A stretch of DNA of 63,210 bases from CAZBNB01 sp964493245 (GTDB lineage Bacteria > Pseudomonadota > Gammaproteobacteria > Legionellales > Legionellaceae): contig CAZBNB010000016.1 of NCBI GenBank assembly GCA_964493245.1, forward strand, positions 1-63,210, written 5' to 3'. The position numbers and the translations under genes are program-made. Below, piece by piece: positions 58,078 to 63,210 of this stretch; the stretch's first letter is position 1, and every line of letters starts with the position of its first letter. The notes under the pieces are model-generated. The model was given only the letters and a program-made list of their open reading frames with translations, was not told where the DNA came from and searched no databases.

Positions 58078-59334
58078 TTAACTGTTGTCCTTAACAGGCT
58101 CTTCATGTGGTACGCGATTAACACCAGTAGCAACAGCTGCTTTTGCCACCGCTCGCGAAACACGCTCTAGTAGGCGTGGATCGATGGGTTTTGGTAAAAT
58201 ATAATTTGGTCCAAATTCCCAATCAACCACACGTGGATAATTCTTTTTAACTTCTTCAGGAACGGGCTCATGAACCAAGTGACGGATAGCATCAACCGCA
58301 GCAATTTGCATTGCTTGATTGATACAGGTGGCTCGTACATCCAATGCACCCCGAAAAATATAAGGAAAGCATAGCACATTGTTAACTTGGTTAGGATAGT
58401 CGCTCCGACCCGTTGCAATAATTAAATCTTTGCAGACGCTGAGTGCTAGCTCGGGTTTAATTTCAGGATTGGGATTAGAGAGTGCAAAAATAACGGGTTT
58501 AGGCGCCATCAGTTTTAACAGGTCAGCACTTAACAAGTCGGGTTTTGCAACACCAATAAATACATCGGCACCGACCAGTGCATCGGCCAGTGTGCGTTTG
58601 TCGGTATGTACAGCAAAAGCAAATTTATAAGGATTTAAATCTTCGCGATCAGTGTGAATCACACCTAAGGTGTCAAGCAGCAGCATATTTTCTTTCTGTG
58701 CACCCAAAGCCACTAACAAGCGCATGGATGCAATACCCGCAGCCCCCGCACCGATACAGACGATGCGTGCTTCAGATAATTTTTTACCCTGTAGCTCTAA
58801 CGCATTGAGTAAACCGGCTGCGACCACAATCGCCGTACCGTGTTGATCATCGTGAAAAACGGGAATATCTAACTGCTCAGCTAAAACTTGCTCAATTTCA
58901 AAGCACTCAGGTGCTTTGATGTCTTCTAAGTTGATGCCGCCGAAGGTCGGCGCAATGTTTTTTGCGGTTGCGATAAAATCTTGCGGATTAGCTGCATCGA
59001 TTTCGATATCAAATACATCAATGCCGGCAAAGCGTTTGAAAAGCACAGCCTTACCTTCCATGACGGGCTTTCCTGCTAAAGCACCGACATTACCCAAACC
59101 TAAAACAGCTGTGCCATTAGTCATAACAGCTACGAGATTGCCTTTGGCTGTATATCGGTAAGCATCAGATGCTTTTTCAGCAATAGCCAACACCGGTTCA
59201 GCGACCCCCGGTGTGTAGGCTAATGACAAGTCATCTTGTGAGTTGGTTGATTTGGTAACATAAACTCCCAATTTTCCAGGAGTTGGGAATTCATGGTAGT
59301 GCAGAGCACGTTTTTTCAATAGATCATCACTCAC
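58078..59334 (-). CDS. NAD(P)-dependent malic enzyme (short form)
   Basis: 418 aa. Oxidatively decarboxylates malate to pyruvate. The GTG at 59334 has AGGAGA seven bases upstream and gives MSDDLLKKRALHYHEFP, the normal start; the frame is open 11 codons further. LAYTPGVAEP, MTNGTAVLGLGNVGALAGKPVMEGKAVLFK, DIEIDAANPQDF, FHDDQHGTAIVV and the Rossmann IGAGAAGIAS are signatures of the short bacterial type without the phosphotransacetylase tail. Cofactor preference is not assigned. Followed by two MFS genes. Confidence 0.94.
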   Translation of the reverse strand: MSDDLLKKRALHYHEFPTPGKLGVYVTKSTNSQDDLSLAYTPGVAEPVLAIAEKASDAYRYTAKGNLVAVMTNGTAVLGLGNVGALAGKPVMEGKAVLFKRFAGIDVFDIEIDAANPQDFIATAKNIAPTFGGINLEDIKAPECFEIEQVLAEQLDIPVFHDDQHGTAIVVAAGLLNALELQGKKLSEARIVCIGAGAAGIASMRLLVALGAQKENMLLLDTLGVIHTDREDLNPYKFAFAVHTDKRTLADALVGADVFIGVAKPDLLSADLLKLMAPKPVIFALSNPNPEIKPELALSVCKDLIIATGRSDYPNQVNNVLCFPYIFRGALDVRATCINQAMQIAAVDAIRHLVHEPVPEEVKKNYPRVVDWEFGPNYILPKPIDPRLLERVSRAVAKAAVATGVNRVPHEEPVKDNS

Positions 59335-59420
59335 GCAGATATCTCCTATGCGGCAAAAGATATTCAACAGGCATCGTAATACAAGCGAGGTCTGAATAAA
59401 TCAGGTTACGATTGACAAGA

Positions 59421-59645
59421 TTAATTTTCTTCTTTCTTAGACGGCTTCTTTCCATAGCGATCATGAAAGCGTTGAACACGTCCACCGGTGTCAACAATCT
59501 TTTGTTTGCCAGTGTAGAAAGGATGACAGTTTGAACATACTTCAATTGTCAAATTTTCACACAAAGTTGAGCGTGTTTCGAATATGTGACCACAACTGCA
59601 AGTGACTTTTACAACTTCATAATTTGGATGAACTTCTGCTCTCAT
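59421..59645 (-). CDS. rpmE: 50S ribosomal protein L31 (zinc-binding form)
   Basis: 74 aa. Zinc ligands C16, C18, C37 and C40 (CSC and CSNC), so this is the C+ type. VHPNYEVVKVTCSCGH, HPFYTGKQKIVDTGGRVQRF are conserved. The tail is Lys/Glu-rich. Single gene, 86 nt before the malic enzyme GTG, reading in the same direction. Its upstream gap carries two palindromes. Confidence 0.97.
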   Translation of the reverse strand: MRAEVHPNYEVVKVTCSCGHIFETRSTLCENLTIEVCSNCHPFYTGKQKIVDTGGRVQRFHDRYGKKPSKKEEN

Positions 59646-59739
59646 AATTCAACTCTCTAAAAATAAAAGAAAATAATCCTAAAATTAATCGCGGACGATA
59701 ACAGAAATGCGGTGAGGGGTCAATATATCAGGACAAGAT

Positions 59740-59784
59740 CGCGAGTGTCTTTAGACTAATCAGATTAATCTAAAGACACTCGCG
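59740..59784. repeat. Palindrome with 22-bp arms
   Basis: CGCGAGTGTCTTTAGA and the inner TAATC pair with the right arm ending TCTAAAGACACTCGCG, one mismatch and a single-base loop. It lies about 95 nt upstream of rpmE in the 379-nt gap 59646-60024. Its role is unknown; no T-tract follows. Confidence 0.7.
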
Positions 59785-59883
59785 CTTATACAGGAACTTT
59801 GGAAACCCCTGTTCGGAGTTTTGGAAGGGCTATGCATCATAAAAACGCACTATTTTATTATCAGTGATTGGTTGTTAAAATCT

Positions 59884-59980
59884 AGGGTCTGTTGACATTT
59901 GGGGACGCGAGTCAAAAATCGGGGTAATTTGCGCAAATTACCCCGATTTTTGACCGTGTAACCAAATGTCAACAGACTCT
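59884..59980. repeat. 97-bp palindromic element with GTCTGTTGACATTTGG ends
   Basis: GTCTGTTGACATTTGG at 59887-59902 is exactly inverted at 59962-59977. Inside is a perfect 44-bp palindrome (59911-59954) centred on TTTGCGCAAA. Only short mismatched bulges separate the two. Layout suits a MITE. It is upstream of the thiamine-binding-type gene. Confidence 0.8.
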
Positions 59981-60024
59981 AAATATCCGTACTTTAAAAT
60001 GCCATTTTCAAAAGAGGGAAAACG

Positions 60025-60324
60025 ATGAGTCATTCTGCCAATCCAATTGTGTATTTAGCTTTTCAGGTTATTCCACGAGCACATAATATAAATAATTATG
60101 AACTGGTAGACAAAGCAATTGAAGTTGTAAAATTAAGTGGTGTACCACATCAGGTGAGTGCGATGGAAACCACCATGAAAGGCACGCTTGATCAGTTACT
60201 GGAGATTGTTAAAAAAGCGCAACAAGCTTGTCTTGACAATGGCGCAATTGAAGTATTAACGAATATCAAAATTCACAATTCACCCATTGGTGTAAGTGAT
60301 ACTTTTTGCACGTTCGAATTTTAA
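60025..60324 (+). CDS. Thiamine-binding protein family (MTH1187/YqgV-type)
   Basis: 99 aa ferredoxin-like small protein. YLAFQVIPRA, VDKAIEVVKLSGVPHQVSAMETTMKGTLDQLLEIVKKAQQ and VLTNIKIH match the MTH1187/UPF0045 thiamine-binding family, in which tetramers bind thiamine or similar ligands in the cytosol. GAGGGA six bases before ATG. Its role is unproven; no thiamine gene is nearby. Confidence 0.85.
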   Translation: MSHSANPIVYLAFQVIPRAHNINNYELVDKAIEVVKLSGVPHQVSAMETTMKGTLDQLLEIVKKAQQACLDNGAIEVLTNIKIHNSPIGVSDTFCTFEF

Positions 60325-60367
60325 TATACCTTGCGCACACGCGTTTTCGGTTATTTAGCGCACATGC

Positions 60368-60555
60368 GTTTACCCTACGCCAGTAGCTCATAAAAAAGAA
60401 ATTTGGCTCATTGCTCGCGAACATCCTGGTGAACCACAGGCGAATGGTATGCGGAAGGTATCATTGAACACTTAGCCGATAATCCTCAATTATTGGAAAA
60501 ATATACGGTTGATGCGGCTACTGTGGTATTTAACTCAATTAAAACCGGGGTATGA
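60368..60555 (+). pseudogene. Remnant of an M14-type zinc carboxypeptidase
   Basis: The frame from 60368 reads VYPTPVAHKKEIWLIAREHP then GEPQA. After a one-base shift at about 60442, it continues EWYAEGIIEHLADNPQLLEK and on to the stop at 60553-60555. I(A)R(Q/E)HPGExxxxW is the zinc-binding first motif (His, Glu) of M14 cytosolic carboxypeptidases. The rest of the enzyme is missing, so this is a fragment. Its 3' half is antisense to the end of the first exonuclease III gene. Confidence 0.6.
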
Positions 60556-61298
60556 TCAGAAGGCTGTTCGTGTTTTCTGGGTTCAGGATCAATGATGCAA
60601 CGACTACATTGCGTTAAAAGCGTTTGCGTGACTAAAATTAAGTCGATTCTTAAACCGCGGTTACGTCGAAAACTGGCAGCACGATAATCCCACCAGCTGA
60701 ATTGCTGTGTGTCTGGATTCAGCGAACGGAAAGCATCCTGTAGGCCTAGATTTTTTAAAGTCTCAAGTGCTGAACGCTCTTTGGGACTAACTAGGATTGC
60801 ACCATTCCATTCAGCGGGATCATGCACATCGATATCTTCAGGTGCGATATTAAAATCACCTAAAACGATTAAATTGGGATGTTGTTGTATTTCTGTACGC
60901 AGCCATTCTGTGACTTTTTGTAACCAATTTAGTTTATAGTGATATTTTTCAGAGTCGACTTCGCTGCCATTAGGGACATATAAATTAACGATGCGTAAAT
61001 CACCCATATTGACAGCTAAGATACGTCTTTGCTCATCTTGAAGGGTTGGAATATCGGTGAGTGTGTTGTGTATGGGCGCACGGCTGATAATGGCAACCCC
61101 GTTGTATGTTTTTTGGCCAGAAAAAGCCACATGCAAACCACGTTCTTGGAATAATTGATAAGGAAAATTGACATCCATGGTTTTGGTTTCTTGTAACGCT
61201 AACATATCAATTTGATTTTTTTCAAACCAATCAAGCACTTGCTCCAAACGAACTTTAATTGAATTAACATTCCAACAAGCGATTTTTAATGTGTTCAT
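60486..61298 (-). CDS. xth: Exodeoxyribonuclease III, copy 1
   Basis: 270 aa EEP-fold AP endonuclease/exonuclease acting in base-excision repair. ACWNVNSIKVRLEQVLDW, LQETKT (catalytic Glu), GDFNIAPEDIDVHDP, WWDYR and SDHTPVLIEL in order. After SDHTPVLIEL, where most relatives stop, about 15 residues continue antisense to the M14 remnant. The normal stop has probably been lost in the rearrangement. Second of a tandem pair, 13 nt after the other copy, in a run wrbA-xth-xth. Confidence 0.93.
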   Translation of the reverse strand: MNTLKIACWNVNSIKVRLEQVLDWFEKNQIDMLALQETKTMDVNFPYQLFQERGLHVAFSGQKTYNGVAIISRAPIHNTLTDIPTLQDEQRRILAVNMGDLRIVNLYVPNGSEVDSEKYHYKLNWLQKVTEWLRTEIQQHPNLIVLGDFNIAPEDIDVHDPAEWNGAILVSPKERSALETLKNLGLQDAFRSLNPDTQQFSWWDYRAASFRRNRGLRIDLILVTQTLLTQCSRCIIDPEPRKHEQPSDHTPVLIELNTTVAASTVYFSNN

Positions 61299-61311
61299 TC
61301 TAACTGGTATC

Positions 61312-62088
61312 CTAAAATGAATAAGTGATTATCAGTGGCGCATGATCAGAAAATTTTTGTTCACGGTAAATTGAAACATCGCAAATGGTTTCTTTTAAGC
61401 CTGGCGTAATGACTTGATAATCAATTCTCCAGCCCACATTATTGGCCCAGGCTTGAGCGCGATTTGACCACCAGGTGTACTGGTCACTTTCCTGATTGAT
61501 TTCACGAAAAGCATCAACAAAACCGCGTGCACCGAATAAGTTGTCTAGCCACACACGTTCTTCAGGCAGAAAACCAGAGTTTTTTTGATTACTACGCCAA
61601 TTTTTTAAATCGATGGGTTTGTGTGCGATGTTATAATCACCACAAATAATGAGTTCGCGGCCTTGTTGTTTTAGTTTAGTAAAATGCTCCGCCATGTGCT
61701 CCAAACAAGCAAATTTGACGGATTGACGCTCCTCGCCGGTTGTGCCTGATGGCAAGTATAAGGAAATAACGCTGAAAGTCGGATAGTCAAATTGAAGATA
61801 ACGACCTTCATCATCACAATGATGAAAATCGATGTGTTTTATAATCTGTTGCGGTGCCTGGCGCGCATAAATGGCAACACCGCTATACCCTTTTTTCTTT
61901 GCATCCGCATAATCACAGGTGTATGTTTCCGGAAAAAACAAGGTGTGTGGTGTCAATTGATGAGTCTGTGCTTTGGTTTCTTGTATGCAAACAAAATCGG
62001 CATTTTGTTGTTGTAACCAATCGTAAAAGCCTTTTTGTGCTGCGGAACGAATGCCATTTGCATTAAAGCTAATGATTTTCATATGCAT
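61312..62088 (-). CDS. xth: Exodeoxyribonuclease III, copy 2
   Basis: 258 aa, same fold and motifs: ISFNANGIRSAAQKGFYDWL, CIQETKAQ, GDYNIAHKPIDLKNW, YTWWSNRAQAW and final SDHAPLIITYSF. The second sub-type (GDYNIAHxxIDL) differs from the neighbouring copy, so the two are ancient paralogues, not a recent duplication. Met3 at 62082 may be the true start. The start overlaps the wrbA 3' end by 20 nt. Confidence 0.94.
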   Translation of the reverse strand: MHMKIISFNANGIRSAAQKGFYDWLQQQNADFVCIQETKAQTHQLTPHTLFFPETYTCDYADAKKKGYSGVAIYARQAPQQIIKHIDFHHCDDEGRYLQFDYPTFSVISLYLPSGTTGEERQSVKFACLEHMAEHFTKLKQQGRELIICGDYNIAHKPIDLKNWRSNQKNSGFLPEERVWLDNLFGARGFVDAFREINQESDQYTWWSNRAQAWANNVGWRIDYQVITPGLKETICDVSIYREQKFSDHAPLIITYSF

Positions 62089-62680
62089 TCAACTTGATAG
62101 CTACTTGAGCCAAACGCTCGCCCAATTGTTTAGCCAATATTAGCTCGTCATCGCTTAATGCAAAGGTATTATCTGCACCTGCGACATGTGTTGCACCATA
62201 AGGTGTACCGCCACTGATGGTGGTTGCTAATTGTGGCTCACTGTAAGGAATGCCAAGTAACATCATACCGTGGTGTAACAAGGGTAACATCATGCTAAGC
62301 AGTGTCGTTTCTTGTCCACCATGCATACTAGAGGAAGAGGAAAACACACAGGCTGGTTTTCCAATCAAAGCGCCTTGTAGCCACAAAGAGCTCGTGGTGT
62401 CCCAAAAATGCTTCATCGGTGCAGCCATGTTGCCAAATCGAGTCGGGCTTCCCAGTGCTAAACCATGGCAGTCACGTAAATCATCTAACGTAGCGTATAC
62501 GGAGCCTGTTTCAGGAATCGCTGGGTCTACTGCTTCACAAGTTGGTGAAACGGGTGGCACAGTGCGGAGACGCGCCTCGATGCCTGAAACACGTTCAATA
62601 CCTCGAGCAATATGCTGAGCAAGCTGCGCTACAGCACCGCTTCTTGAATAGTAAAGTACCAGGATAAAGGGTTTATTCAT
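62069..62680 (-). CDS. wrbA: WrbA-type NAD(P)H:quinone oxidoreductase (flavodoxin-like)
   Basis: 203 aa FMN-binding protein reducing quinones to protect from oxidative stress. VLYYSRSGAVAQLAQHIARG is the phosphate-binding loop, LGSPTRFGNMAAPMKHFWDTTSSLW is the WrbA signature, and SSSSMHGGQETTLL the third FMN loop. GIPYSEPQL and GGTPYGATHVAG complete it. First gene of the run, with the exonuclease genes downstream. Confidence 0.94.
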   Translation of the reverse strand: MNKPFILVLYYSRSGAVAQLAQHIARGIERVSGIEARLRTVPPVSPTCEAVDPAIPETGSVYATLDDLRDCHGLALGSPTRFGNMAAPMKHFWDTTSSLWLQGALIGKPACVFSSSSSMHGGQETTLLSMMLPLLHHGMMLLGIPYSEPQLATTISGGTPYGATHVAGADNTFALSDDELILAKQLGERLAQVAIKLNAYENH

Positions 62681-62768
62681 AACATCAACTCAACACGCCA
62701 TATTTTGTCACCGAGTATACTCATAGTGTATAATGACAACAAGCATTCTTTACGATGGGATTTATTTC

Positions 62769-63134
62769 ATGAGTGACGTTATTCAACACGATATTTTGGA
62801 TATTGAGGCCGTGCGGTTAACAAGTGCTGCGAGGCAACGTGTTATCACTTATTTGTCTACACGCCAACGTCAGGGTTTACGTTTATCAGTGAAAAAAACC
62901 GGCTGCTCAGGGCTTTCTTATGTTCTAGATGATGTCGACTCTCCACAGACAAATGATGTGTTGATTGCATTAGAAAAAGGTTTTTTTATTTGTATCGATA
63001 AAACAAGTTATCCTTATTTAAGAGGCATAGAATTAGATTACGTCAAACAAGGCCTCAATCAAAAATTTGTATTCAATAATCCCAATCAGACAGGGCAGTG
63101 TGGCTGTGGTGAAAGTTTTACCGTGGATGAATAA
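62769..63134 (+). CDS. A-type iron-sulfur carrier (IscA/ErpA/HesB family)
   Basis: 121 aa. Cluster ligands C46 (KKTGCSGLSY), C111 and C113 (QCGCGESF). ATG at 62769 with GGGAT upstream; the frame is open 12 codons further. It passes Fe-S clusters to target enzymes. LTSAARQRVITYL and GIELDYV match the family. IscA and ErpA cannot be told apart by eye; the N-terminus is slightly longer than usual. No isc genes adjoin. Nothing further is seen in 63135-63210. Confidence 0.92.
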   Translation: MSDVIQHDILDIEAVRLTSAARQRVITYLSTRQRQGLRLSVKKTGCSGLSYVLDDVDSPQTNDVLIALEKGFFICIDKTSYPYLRGIELDYVKQGLNQKFVFNNPNQTGQCGCGESFTVDE

Positions 63135-63210
63135 ATAAAAACCATGCCAGCATACCTTCGTTCAATAATCGATCTTACAAGCTTATCGCGCAGATTGCGT
63201 TGTTTTGTGG

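Noticed and set aside
59327..59545. 72-aa minus-strand frame overlapping rpmE and malic enzyme starts
   Set aside because: Different frame from both conserved genes and no features of its own.

Overview
The window looks like a chromosomal segment of a host-associated gammaproteobacterium of the order Legionellales (Legionella/Coxiella relatives). This is inferred from gene content: housekeeping genes of gammaproteobacterial type, a stand-alone IcmL/DotI-family protein (a Dot/Icm type IVB secretion family), a DUF2845 protein, a DUF1566/Lcl-type surface protein, several MFS carriers resembling the Legionella phagosomal transporters, and proteins with eukaryote-like enzymatic motifs that could be translocated effectors. 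Base composition is moderately AT-rich. No rRNA, tRNA or CRISPR array was seen.

Layout. 1-3.3 kb: 5' part of pepA, divergent from lptF-lptG (LPS export), with a 175-bp near-perfect palindrome between them. 3.3-7 kb: an accessory pair (a 930-aa protein with His/Gln tracts and a DUF2845 protein) bracketed by 24-nt direct repeats. 7-11 kb: msbA-lpxK plus a secreted protein of unknown function. 10.8-16.9 kb: a compact minus-strand run ttcA, SulP/carbonic anhydrase fusion, proS, MFS. 17-18.8 kb: a candidate clan-CE cysteine protease with hexapeptide repeats and a membrane hairpin. 18.7-22 kb: pcm-tolC-MFS. 22-28.5 kb: ettA, an L,D-transpeptidase lipoprotein, tandem repeats, an IcmL-like protein, an SDR and an OPT peptide transporter. 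28.6-34.7 kb: a CX5R phosphatase, valS, and a PP2C-like protein whose motif order is rearranged. 35-39.3 kb: an RND efflux pump. 39.6-46.1 kb: a small secreted protein and a BON lipoprotein, then glyA-nrdR-nusB-pgpA-AI-2E transporter-hslV-hslU. 46.1-51.1 kb: an accessory surface-protein region containing a glycosyltransferase remnant, two secreted paralogues, a beta-barrel protein, a frameshifted gene, an ISAs1 remnant and a DUF1566 protein. 51.2-63.1 kb: cysteine desulfurase-trmJ, suhB-dam-rnhB, two tandem MFS carriers, malic enzyme, rpmE, a thiamine-binding-type protein, an M14 carboxypeptidase remnant, two exonuclease III paralogues, wrbA and an A-type Fe-S carrier.

Conserved genes cover envelope biogenesis (lptFG, msbA, lpxK, pgpA), translation and tRNA modification (proS, valS, ttcA, trmJ, ettA, rpmE), proteolysis (hslVU), DNA upkeep (dam, rnhB, xth) and import/efflux (five MFS or OPT carriers, RND plus TolC). 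Between them sit single accessory genes with signs of host interaction. The strongest novel candidates are the clan-CE protease at 17-18.8 kb, the motif-rearranged PP2C at 33-34.7 kb and the CX5R phosphatase at 28.6 kb. Palindromic MITE-like elements, gene remnants and IS debris mark the junctions. All functional statements rest on motifs read by eye; no database search was run.
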